A stretch of DNA of 64,000 nt from PSRJ01 sp963825305 (GTDB lineage: Bacteria; Acidobacteriota; Terriglobia; Bryobacterales; Bryobacteraceae). A model generated the notes under the pieces. The model had not been told where the DNA came from and did not search any database. It worked only from the letters and a program-made list of their open reading frames with translations. This document shows, piece by piece, positions 52,188 through 62,037 of the stretch. The stretch spans positions 248,001 through 312,000 of the forward strand of contig CAWGTA010000003.1 of the NCBI GenBank assembly GCA_963825305.1, written 5' to 3'. Made by a program: the position numbers and the translations under genes. How positions within the stretch are numbered: position 1 is the stretch's first letter; each line of letters opens with the position of its first letter.

Positions 52188-53074
52188 TTCGAGCCCGCTT
52201 CGCCTTTCATCAGCACTTTCAGCAGTTCCGAATCGGAGCTCAGGATGGCGGTGGTCTTATCGTCGAGCATCTTCTTGTACGATTCGAGCGTGCGCAGCAG
52301 CTTGTAGAACTGCGGATTCTTCGAATAGGCCTGGCCGTAGATGCGTGTGGATTCGGCGTCGCCCTTGCCCTTTGATGTTCTCGGCCTGCTTGTAGGCGAC
52401 CGAAGGATCTCTTCTTTCTGGCGGTCGGCGTCGGCGCGGATGCTCAGGGCCTGCTCTTCGCCCTCGGCGCGATATTGCCGCGCGATGCGCTCGCGCTCGG
52501 CGCGCATGCGCGCATAGACGCTCTGCTTGTTCTGCTCCGGCAGGTTCAGGCGCTTGATGCGCACGTCCACCACGTTGATGCCGTATTGCTCCAGCGCGGC
52601 GCGATCGGTCAAGGCGGTCAGGTTGTCGAGCATGGCCGCGGTCTGCACCTTGTCGGGCTCCGTGCCGACGAGCGAATCCAGATCGTGCGTGCCGAGCGCG
52701 GCCGAAAGGCCCGACCAGATGATGTCGTGCAGCCGCATCTCCGCCGCAGTGGCATCGCCCACGGTCTGCACGAACCGGTCCGGGTCCTGGATCTTCCAGA
52801 CCACGTAGTTTTCGATGACCACGTTCTTCTTGTCGCGCGTCAGGAACTCCGAGGGCCGCGGATTGTAGATTCGCAGCCGGCGGTCGAAGTAGATCGCCGT
52901 CTGGAAAAACCACTTCACATTCAGGCCGGCGTCGGTGACCGTGCGGACGGGCCGGCCGAATTGCGTGACCAGCACAAATTCCGTTTCGCGCACGGAGAAG
53001 AATGTCAGATACGCGAGCACGAGAAGTGCGGCGATTCCTGCCGCTGGATAATATTTTCGATAACTCTCTGGCAT
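52184..53074 (-). CDS. hflC: HflC-like SPFH protein, two compensating frameshifts
   Basis: About 296 residues: membrane segment (GIAALLVLAYLTFFSVRETE), SPFH domain (FVLVTQFGRPVRTVTDAGLN, NVVIENYVVWKIQDPDRFVQ), the coiled MRAERERIARQYRAEGEEQA typical of HflC, and KGKGDAESTRIYGQAY. Between them AYKQAENIKG is in another frame; one base is missing near 52408 and one extra near 52372. It partners HflK in a cage around FtsH and modulates proteolysis of membrane proteins. The start lies three bases after the ATPase-HflK stop. Confidence 0.88.
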   Translation of the reverse strand: MPESYRKYYPAAGIAALLVLAYLTFFSVRETEFVLVTQFGRPVRTVTDAGLNVKWFFQTAIYFDRRLRIYNPRPSEFLTRDKKNVVIENYVVWKIQDPDRFVQTVGDATAAEMRLHDIIWSGLSAALGTHDLDSLVGTEPDKVQTAAMLDNLTALTDRAALEQYGINVVDVRIKRLNLPEQNKQSVYARMRAERERIARQYRAEGEEQALSIRADADRQKEEILRSPTSRPRTSKGKGDAESTRIYGQAYSKNPQFYKLLRTLESYKKMLDDKTTAILSSDSELLKVLMKGEAGSK

Positions 53075-53077
53075 GAC

Positions 53078-56044
53078 TTACCTCGCTGGCTGCGCTCCTA
53101 CAATGGCCGCTCCCGGCGGCGCGATCTCCACGCCGTCTTCCAGCAGCAACAGGTGGCGGCGCCCCTTGCCCGAATCCACAATCAGTTTCTTCTTGCCCGG
53201 CAGAACCTGCTCCATGGTTTCCAGGTAGAGCCGTGTCTCGGTGGGCCCGGGCGCGGTGCGAAACGCCTGCTCTTCCTGGGTGAAACGGCTGGCGTCGCCC
53301 TCGGCGCGGTTGGTGCGGCCCAGCTGTGTACGCGTTGGCATTCTGCAACTGCGCCTTGGCGTTGCCGCGGGCCAGCGCCACCTGCTCGTTGCGGTAGCCC
53401 TCCGCCTCATTGATCAGGCGGTTCTTCTCTTCGAATGCCGCCGAGACGTCGCGAAAGGCGTCCACCACTTCGAGCGACGGATGCACGTCTTCCAGCTTCA
53501 CCTGCAGCACGCGGATACCGGCTTCGTAGCGATCCATGCGCCGCTGCAGTTCCACGAGGGCTCTCGCTTCGATGGCCTGGCGGCCGGTAGTCAGCACATC
53601 GTCCAATGGCGTAGTCGAGGTGATTCCGTGGATCACCGATTCGGCTGCCTCGCGGATGGTGGTGTCGCCATCGATCTGGCGGAACAGGAACGCGTCCGGA
53701 TGTTCCACTTCGTAATGCACGGTGGCGTTGAGCTCGATCATGTTCTGATCGCCGGTGAGCATCAGCGATTCTTCCGGCCGGCTCTGGAAGCGCCCGGCGC
53801 GGTGCTGCACGTTCCACTCGTAGGCCGCGGGCTCCGCGTCCGACGTGCTGGCGTTGGACCGGAAGCCGATCTCGACCACGCGCACCCTGTGCGCCTGGAT
53901 GCGCGTGAGCCGTTCCACCGGCCAGGGCAGCTTGTAGTGCAGGCCCGGCGTGCTGAACGGGGTAACCTTTTTGCCGAAGCGCTCGATGACGCCGACCTCG
54001 TCCGGCCGCAGGGCATAGAAGCCGTTGAGCACGATCAGGCTGGCGGCGGCGACCAAAGCGGGCTTCACAAGCTGGCTTCGCCGGGCGATCACCCATCGGA
54101 AACTTTCCGAAATTTCGAATCCCACGTAGGGAGTCCCACAGCGCGGGCAGGGGCGAGCCCGCGAACATACGGGCCACGCGCGCGCGCGCGCCGGCACCTG
54201 GCGCCGGTTCCACGCGGAGCAGGCGCAGCGAGTTCATCATCACGCAGAACGACGAGAGCTGGTGCGTGATGGCCGCGCCGATAGGCCCGAGTTTGCCGGT
54301 GGCGCACGCCAGCACGGCCAGCAGGTTGAGCGCGCCGGCGAACAGCACGATATTCTGCCACGCGGTCTGCATGGCCGCTGGCTGACTCGAACAGGCGCGG
54401 CAGCTTGTCGAGCGAATGCGGCATGTAGACCACATCGGCGGCTTCCGCGGTGATATCGCTGGCGCCGGCGACCGCGATTCCCACGCTGGCCGCGGCCAGC
54501 GCCGGCGCGTCGTTGATGCCATCGCCCACCATGGCCACCGTGCGGCCCTGCGAAGCGAGTTGCCGAACGCGGTCCAGCTTCTGCTCGGGCAGCAGTTCCG
54601 CCTCGACATTGTGAATGCCGATCTCGCGGGCCATCGACATCGGCGGCGCGCCGGCGGTCGCCGGTGAGCATCACCTGGTGGGTGATCCCCATCTGCTGAA
54701 GCTCGCCTACGGCTTCGCGGATGCCTTCGCGGATGCGGTCGCGCAGCAGGATGGCGCCGGCCAGTTGAGTCGCCATCGGCAACCAGCACGGCGGTGGCTC
54801 CGAGGCGGTCGGCCTCTTCTTGCAGAGATTCGGTCTGGACGATGCCGTGCTCGGCAAGGAACGCCGCGTTGCCGGCGCGGATGGTGCGTCCGCCCACCGT
54901 CGCATTCCACGCCGCGGCCCGGCAGCACGCGCGCATCTTGAGGCTCCGGCACCACGCAGTTTGCGCCGGCGCGCTTCGTCCACGATCACGCGCGCCAGCG
55001 CGTGGTCGGAGCCTCGCTCGGCCGCCGCCGCCAACGCCAGCAACTCGTCTTCCGAGCGCTCAAAGGCGATCACCTTGACGATTTCGAAGCGGCCCTCGGT
55101 CACGGTGCCGGTCTTGTCGAACACCACCGTGTCCACCTTGGCGGCATTCTGCAGAACGGCGCCGCCGCGCACCAGGATGCCGCGGCGCGCCAGCCCGCCG
55201 ATGGCCGCCACCATGGCCGTGGGGGTCGCCAGAATCAGGGCGCACGGGCAGGCCACGATCAGCACCGCGACCGTGCGCAGCCAGTTGCCGGTGAAATAGT
55301 AAGTGAGCGCGGCGGCCAGCAGCAGCGCCGGCAGAAAATACTTGGCGTAGCGATCGGCCAGCCGTTCTACGGGGGCGCGTTGCTCCTTGGCCTCTTCCAC
55401 CAGCTGAACGACGCGAGCGAGCGTGGTTTCGTCGCCCGCGCGCGTGACGCGAATGCGCAGCAGGCCGTTGCCGTTCAGCGTGCCGGAGAAGACTTCGTCG
55501 CCAGGCTGTTTGTCGGCGGGGCAGAGGCTCGCCGGTGATGGAGCTTTCGTCGATGCTGGAGACGCCCTGTTCGATGACGCCGTCGGCGGCGATGCGCTCG
55601 CCTGCGCGCACCACGATCCGGTCGCCTGGCAACGAGCGACGCGGCGTCCACTTCTTCCTCGCGCCCGTCCCTCAACAACCGCGCGATGCGCGGCAACTGC
55701 GCCACAAAGCGTTGGATGGCCGCTTCGGTGCGCCCGGCGGCGAAGGACTCCAGACCCTCGCCCACCATGACGATGAACATGGCTTCGGCGGCGGCCAGGT
55801 ACTCGCCCACGGAAAGCGCCGCGATCACAGCGACGCAGAGAGCCACATCCGCCGAGATGGTCTTTTCGAGCAGCGCGGAGATGGAGTTATAGAAGGTTTT
55901 GTACCCGGCCAGCAGAGTGATGATGATGGCCGTATCGAGCCCGAAGATGGTTTTGAAAATGCCGGTAAGATTCAAAAGCAGCAGCAGGCCTACGAACGCC
56001 GCAAAACCGTATTCCGAAAGCAGGCTGGCATTGCGATCACTCAT
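53078..56044 (-). CDS. P1B-type ATPase joined to HflK (SPFH), about nine frameshifts
   Basis: Reconstructed as about 985 residues. ATPase part: two membrane pairs (GFAAFVGLLLLLNLTGIF), SSIDESSITGEPLP, CPC membrane motif IVACPCALILATPTAM, DKTGTVTEG phosphorylation site, SDHALARVI (HP replaced by HA), MLTGD, MVGDGINDAPALAAASVGIA and ending LSSFCVMMNSLRLLRVEPAP. There is no N-terminal HMA domain. Then, with no convincing stop, HflK: LVKPALVAAASLIVLNGFYA, DEVGVIERFGKK, GLHYKLPWPVERLTRIQ, DQNMIELNATVHYEVEHPDA, LETMEQVLPGKKKLIVDSGK. Shifts fall near 55631, 55520, 54958, 54905, 54768, 54650, 54375, 54130 and 53327. If the tail is misread, a GTGA overlap at 54092 could instead separate two genes. Confidence 0.75.
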
Positions 56045-56050
56045 GGCTGG

Positions 56051-57370
56051 TCACTGTGAGGCCACAATTCCAAAGGCGGTGAAGGCTCCCGTGGGGTTGA
56101 AGCGAAAGGCGACCGCGTACAGGGGAGAGTTGGATACGAACTCCACCACGCCACTTCGATTACTCGCATTGGGGAATTGGCTGGGAATCGTGAAGGACTC
56201 GTGATTGCGGCTGGCGAGCGATGGAAAGGATGGCGTCTCCACAGTTCCATCGCTATAGCGCACCGTCACGGTAAAATTCGCCGCGGAGGCTCCGGAATTG
56301 GTGAGAGCCATACCAGTGACGGCGCCGCTGGTATTATCGAAGGGAAGGAAGAAATGCTGGGTCCCGGTGGACAGAATGGTTGCCGTGCCCTCCTGAACGG
56401 TGGTTAAGTGGGGTCTGGCTGTAGATCACGCTGCCGCCCACTGAAGCCGGAGTATTCAATAACTCCGCCCAACCGACAAAAGAACCTGTTCCCGCCGTGC
56501 GGATGGTCGTCGATCCACCGGCAGGTATCATTCCTGTTAGCGAACCCAATTCGAGTGGAACCGATCGGCGGGGTTGCGCTGCCGCCAGCATCTTCAAACT
56601 GCAGCGCGTAGGGTGCCGGGCTGCGTGCCCGTGTTCGTCAGAAGCACGGTGGTTTTGAAACTATTGCCATCTGCTGCGTGCGAGAGAGTGCGCGTGATTA
56701 ACGGGGAGGCGGCGCCGGGCTGCAACCACATCGAGCGCAGTGAAAGCGCCCGTTGGGTTGAAGCGGAAGACGACGGTATAGAGAACGGAGCTGGAAACAA
56801 ATTCGGCCACGCCACTGCGACTGGTCGTATTCGGGAATTTGGTGGGCAGCGCGAAGGAATCATGATTGCGGCCGGCGAGCGGTCCATAGGCCGGCGTCTC
56901 AGATGCTCCCGTCGCTATAGTGCAGGGTCACCGTCACGTTCGCTGCAGCGGTTCCGGCGTTAGTTAATGCCATGGAGGTGACCGCATTCTGCGTGTTGTC
57001 GAAGGGCAGCAAAAAGTGCTGGCTTCCGTTGGATGCGAGGGTTGTGGTGCCCTCCTGAAAGGTGGGCAACTGGGGGTTTTGCTGGCCGTAGATCACGCTG
57101 CCACCCACGGAAACAGGAGCGTTCAACTCTGCCCAACCGACAAAAGAACCGGTTCCGGCTGTCCGGATAGTAGCCGATCCGCCGGCGGGAATCGTGCCCT
57201 CGAGCGAACCCAACTCCAGCGGAACCGTCGGGGCGTGTGCCGCCAGCAGCATCGTTGAACTGCAGCGTGTATGGCGCGGGCAGAGGTACCTGCATTAGTC
57301 AGGATAAAAGTAGTCTTGAAGTTGTTCCCATCGGCAGCGTGCGCCAGTGGCGTCAGCTGGTTCCCTGATA
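56051..57370 (-). repeat. Tandem duplicate of a 215-residue beta module within the GH5 gene
   Basis: Two copies, each about 650 bases, share HAADGNNFKTTFILTNAGT / HAADGNSFKTTVLLTNTGT, VPLELGSL with IPAGGS, TIRTAGTGSFVGWAEL, SVGGSVIYGQ / SVIYSQ and FRFNPTGAFTA. The junction is near 56720. They look like adhesion or carbohydrate-binding modules produced by a recent tandem duplication. Confidence 0.75.
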
Positions 57371-58427
57371 TGGGCGTGCCCGACGCGAGCGCCGCATAAG
57401 CCTGTGCTACTTTCGAACCGGTCGCGGTCAACTGATCCGCACCGCCGGACTGCGTGATCAGGTTAGTGTTATCGAAATAGGCGAGCGCGAGCGAACGAAT
57501 CTGGGCGTACGTCGTAATGTTGGTGTTAAACGGCTCGTTGTCGTTGCAGCCGCCCCACTCCATGATGCCAACGGCGTGGCCGTGCTGCTGCGCATAGGTC
57601 ACCAGCGGGTCGATGTTGAAGGGCCAGTTGACAGCGCGCCTCGACTGGGGTTCGCTGCAACTCCCGCTTGATCCGTTATAAAGGTGAAAATTCCAAACGA
57701 TGTTCGGCCAGGCCAAATCCTGCAGCGTGCCCGCCACAATGGATTCAAATGTCTGGTTGGCGTCGATGTCCTCCACGAAAATCAACGCCTGGGGGTTCTC
57801 ATCGCGAATGGCCGCGATCAGTGCGTTCTGGTTGTCGCTCCACGTGTTGTTGTCGATGTTGTGCATGTCCTCCCAGGTGTCGTAGAGTACCGCCCGATCG
57901 GCCGCGTACTTTTTCGCGAAGGCCGCCCAGAAGGTGAATGCGATGTCGGTAAAGTTGCCGGTGGTATCCGCCGCGCAACCTGGCGGATTCGGGCAGCTGA
58001 GGTCGCCCGATTTCGGCGTCGTACAGTTCAAGCCGTCTGCCCCGCAGGGCGCAGTGGAGAACTGCTCATCCTTGAGGATCAGAACGTAATCTCCGGACTT
58101 CTCGGCCCAGTGGATGAGCTGGTCGATGTAGGTTTGGTAACCCATGTTGGCGATGGGAACCTGGACGTTGTTATTCCACCAGGCTGCGTTGACGAAGATC
58201 CGCACCAGGTTCGCGGACAGCAGACTGCTTTGCGCGGCGTAGTCCTGGGAGGTAGCGGTGGCGTCCGCATTCCCGCTGCCCGTGCCGCTGCGATTGACGC
58301 CGCGGAGCACGACCGGATTGTTCTGACTGTCGACAATGACCCCTGCCGATGAAACATGCAACGGGAGAAGGGCAGACTGCGCGTGCATGGACCCCGCGAG
58401 AACAGCCGCCACAATCAGCGTCCACAT
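56051..58427 (-). CDS. Secreted GH5-like hydrolase with tandem C-terminal modules (frameshifted)
   Basis: Reconstructed as about 790 residues: signal (LIVAAVLAGSMHAQ), a cellulase-like TIM barrel (NNPVVLRGVNRSGTG, LLSANLVRIFVNAAWWNNNV, FTFWAAFAKKYAADRAVLYD, WPNIVWNFHLYNG, GHAVGIMEWGG) and two beta-rich repeats. The GH5 acid/base motif NE(P) appears as WEDMHN, and the nucleophile Glu lies in MEWGG. About seven single-base shifts break the repeat region; joining frames gives a continuous protein to the stop at 56051. It starts five bases after the PHP gene stop. Likely plant or microbial beta-glucan hydrolysis, by family. Confidence 0.8.
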
Positions 58428-58432
58428 GCCCC

Positions 58433-61400
58433 TCACTGCAGCGTCACCCACATCGGACTGACCCAGACGATATTCCCATCGGTCTGCAGTCCGCGCACGT
58501 AATAGTAACTGGTCCCCGTGGTCGGGGCCTGGTCCTGCCAACTGAAGGCCATTACGCGATCGCCGCTGGTGGAATAGACGATATTGTTATTCTTGACCAC
58601 CACCACATTCTGGAAGGGCGCAGTGCCAAACAGCCGCACGTTGAGTACGGGGGCATTGCTGATACTGGCGGTGAAGGCCTCACCCATGAAGTGAGTGCCG
58701 CTGCGGAAGTCGGCCACGATGTCATCAGTGGAGCCATACACCCGCCGGTTGTGCATAGCTTCCATAATGCCGGCGCGGGTCGGAGACTTGACCCAGATAT
58801 TGGTAAAGGAAATATGTGTGGAGATATGGTCGCTGGAGGATTCGAATCCCAGCAGGTAGTTCTTGTCCTGCAGAGCATGGGACACGAAGCCCGCGGCTTC
58901 GAAGGTGGTGCCGACCGAGTCATCGGCGGTGGGGGCGCGCGGTGCACCCGCCATCTCGTAATCCTGGCGGTCGCCTTGATAGATTTCGACAAATGGTTCC
59001 ACTTGCGGATCGTTGTTGCGCCAATCCGTTCCTTGATCGGTGGCACTGGTGTGGGCCGCGGTGATCCCGTTGAAGAAGTGCAGATATGCGTACAGCATGT
59101 TGGTATCGGGGGCGGGAGCCGTCGAACTTACCGCGGATAACGGCAGACGCGGCAGAGTTCGAACGCCGCGCTGGGCGAACATGACGTTGCGGTGTCCCTC
59201 GGGATAATTTACGCTGCGCTCATAGTAGAACATGGGGATGAACTTCGACGCCAAGCAGGTAGGCATCGCTGAACTTCTGAGTCAGCCACCAGGTATACTC
59301 TCGGGCCTCGCCATTGTCGTGATCGCAGCAACCCGCCCAGCCGAGTGAGGCCGCGTCAATGTAGTAGCGGTAGGAATCGATTAGAGGTCCATCGTTGCGG
59401 CCGTCGAAGGATATCTCCGAGTGGCGATGAAAATCGCCGCGCACCAACTGGAGGTGTTGCCCGTTCACGGTGGGCCGATAGCTTCGACTGAGCGTTGCGG
59501 CAGCGGCTTCTGGCGCGTCTTGCGCATCCGGAGGGTCGGGCGTGATTTGTCCGATCTTCTGCAGCTGAGGCGGCACTTGCGTGCGGGCGACCGTCAACTC
59601 AGACTGGAAAATGTCGGAACTAACCTCGTCATTCGGTGGGAACACTGCCGGCAAGGGACTGAGCCGGTGGTCTGACGAATGCGCGATCAGCAAGTGTCCC
59701 GGCCCGAGGGACAAGATAGACGGGACGATTGTCGCCAACCGCGTCTGTGAATCCCAGTACTCCCGGGCCATGCCACTGGCTTCCATCAAAATAGACCATC
59801 GAGCCCACCCAAATGGAACCGACGCTAGCTCCACCCGTCGCGTGGCTGGACGATAGTCCGACGCCTACAGGCTGGCGGAATGCAAGGTATACGGTACCAT
59901 CGGAATCCGTGGCGAGGCGTGGAAACGTATTCCGGGGCCCGGCGCCTGGGCCGACGCCATTACCTGGCTGCCGGTTCTGGGCCAGCGTGGGATCGGGTAC
60001 CAGCGAGAAAGTGCCCTGCAGGCCGGTCTGAAAGAAGTGACTGGCGGGAGCGCCCGGCATAACCGTCGCAACATCTTGCGTGGTCGCGTACAAATCGTTC
60101 GCCACCAGGCAACGAACCTCGATCGTATGGTTCGAATACAAGGGAGTGCCGGTGGTGTCGTACGCCCCGAAATCCTTGCCCCATCTGGAACCGGCCAGCT
60201 CATACGCGATCCAGATCCGTTCCTGGGGGTCGTAGGCCAGCGAACTGCGGGCTTCGAAGTTCACTGTGGCAGCGATCGGAATGGGAGCGTCCATACCGAT
60301 CTGGCCGGCGAAGCGGAGGCGGCGCAGGTAGACGTCGTAGTCGCCCTTGTCATAGGTGTCCCAGGAAATGGCCACGTCGCCGCTTTTGGGCGCGGCTGCG
60401 ATAGCGGGTTCCCAGTTGCTGGCTAGGGACGTCGATACCATCGTTTCAGCCGTGAAGGTATCGCCATTTTGGACGGCGGCCAGCACTTCCAGATTGTTGT
60501 TCCGAAATCCTTGCCAGGCCACCCAAACACGGCCGGTCGCATCGGTGGCTGCAACCGGAAACAGGTCGGTTCCAGGGTCGCTGGTCAAACGGATTTCGGC
60601 GGATCGCGAGCCATCGGCTTGGACATTCCTGGCGTATATGTCAAAATTGCCCGAAGGAAATGGGCGCTGCGCGGAATAGAAGATCCATGCTCGACCCTGG
60701 CCGTCGATAGCCACAGCATTGCGCATCACGTCCTCGCCCGGGTCAGTTACGGCAAACGGCCCGGTCCAGGTGCGCTGCGAGACGGAATAGTGCATGAACA
60801 GAACCTGATCCATGCCGGCGGGGCGCCCCAGAAACGAGAAATCGGTTATGGGCGTCGTGGTGCTCTGCTTTACCGCGAGCGAGCGGTCGCCGTGCGTGAA
60901 TTCCGTATAGGCAAGATAGACATCGTCACCCGACTGGGCCATCGCCGGGAAATCTTCTTCCTCGGTCGAGTTGCTCAACTGGAACTGAGTGCCCGTTCGG
61001 GCAACCAGCACGCGGCCGCTCAGGAATGACTGCCTGCTTCCGAAGGGAAGATCCGATCGAAAGTTGAAAGTTAAGGGAGAGCTTTGCCCGGTAATGGTGA
61101 CTGTGAGCGTGACGGGTGTGGCCGGGGCGCCGATCTTGACGATCACCCCGTTCTCCTGAACCGGCCCGGAGGCTCCGAACTGGACCGTCGTGTGAGTATG
61201 TGCAGTCCAGCCGGTGGTGCCCATGATCGAGTCGGTTCCAGTGAATCGCCAGGGGCGGATCACCTGTATGTTCGCCCCGCCGGCGTCGATCGAGCCGGAC
61301 CAGTCGGTCTCTTTCGTGTCACCAACGCCCAGAATGATCAGGTACGACTCAGCCACTGCGAGTGTGGTGGTGGAGGCGTGAATGGAAACCCGGGGATAGA

Positions 61401-61479
61401 GAACGCGCTTGGCGACGATCACCGCGAACGCGGCGAAGGCAATCAGAATAATTATCAAGTATCGAAAACGCTTGGTCAC
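58433..61479 (-). CDS. Membrane-anchored exoprotein with sialidase-like repeats and a PHP domain (two frameshifts)
   Basis: Reconstructed as about 1015 residues. An N-terminal anchor (YLIIILIAFAAFAVIVAKRV) is followed by a beta-sandwich, then a propeller-like part with Asp-box-style strands (AVAIDGQGRAWIFYSAQRPF, VAATDATGRVWVAWQGFR, SSLAYDPQERIWIAYELAG, LATDSDGTVYLAFRQPVG), then a PHP-type metal domain (VRGDFHRHSEISFDG, AGCCDHDNGE) and a C-terminal beta domain. Frames shift near 59695 and 59243. The combination suggests a surface hydrolase for a phospho- or glyco-ester; the substrate is unknown. It forms an operon with the GH5-like gene. Confidence 0.75.
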
Positions 61480-61655
61480 GATACCTCCCAGACCGATTTG
61501 CCCAAAACCGAAGCTCCCGGTTCAGTTTTGGCGCATGTAGTTAAGACAGTATACTCCGGCAGCACCCCTCTCTAACACGTGCCGGCGGTATAAGTTTCGT
61601 GGCGACCGCTAAACGCTTTTCCGTTTTTTTCATTGCGCGCGGTGAGATGTAGCCA

Positions 61656-61668
61656 TACAATATCCCCC
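61656..61668 (+). promoter_or_regulatory. Probable leaderless promoter of the small secreted protein
   Basis: TACAAT at 61656-61661 is seven bases before ATG 61669. The rest of the 189-base divergent gap (61480-61668) shows no other signal. Confidence 0.45.
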
Positions 61669-61953
61669 ATGATTAAAACCCGACTGCTCACTGCTGTTCT
61701 CGGTTCCCTGCTCGTGCTTGGCGGCATCGCCGTGGGACAAGGATTGCCCAAGAAGAACATTTCCGCAGGGCGCCATCCGAATCTTGCAGCCGCTCAGAAT
61801 TTGAGCCAGCGAGCTTATGAAAGAATCGTCATGGCGCAAGAGGCTAACGAATGGGACCTGCAGGGGCATGCTCAAAAGGCCAAGGGCTTGCTCGATGAAG
61901 TCAACCGGGAGCTGAAGTTAGCAGCCGAAGCTTCGAACCAACGCAAAAAGTAG
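61669..61953 (+). CDS. Small secreted helical protein
   Basis: A 94-residue protein: signal peptide (LLTAVLGSLLVLGGIAVGQ) and a mature part of one or two long helices (HPNLAAAQNLSQRAYERIVM, GHAQKAKGLLDEVNRELKLA) ending in a basic tail. No Cys. The start is the signal peptide Met. I recall similar small proteins in soil acidobacteria but no named function. Confidence 0.75.
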   Translation: MIKTRLLTAVLGSLLVLGGIAVGQGLPKKNISAGRHPNLAAAQNLSQRAYERIVMAQEANEWDLQGHAQKAKGLLDEVNRELKLAAEASNQRKK

Positions 61954-61985
61954 GTTTCGCGGCGCCTGGTGAAGCGTCAACAAAA

Positions 61986-62015
61986 CCGGACACAGGCCGG
62001 GAGGCCTGTGCTACC
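61986..62015. repeat. Family B palindrome
   Basis: CCGGACACAGGCCGGGAGGC then CTGTGCTACC, the same unit as at 5518. It lies between convergent genes. Confidence 0.7.
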
Positions 62016-62037
62016 ATACCGCTCCGAGCGGTGTATT

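Noticed and set aside
51219..56044. Programmed frameshifting in the HflKC/ATPase genes
   Set aside because: Too many shifts, at unrelated sequences and in compensating pairs; no slippery site or downstream structure recurs.
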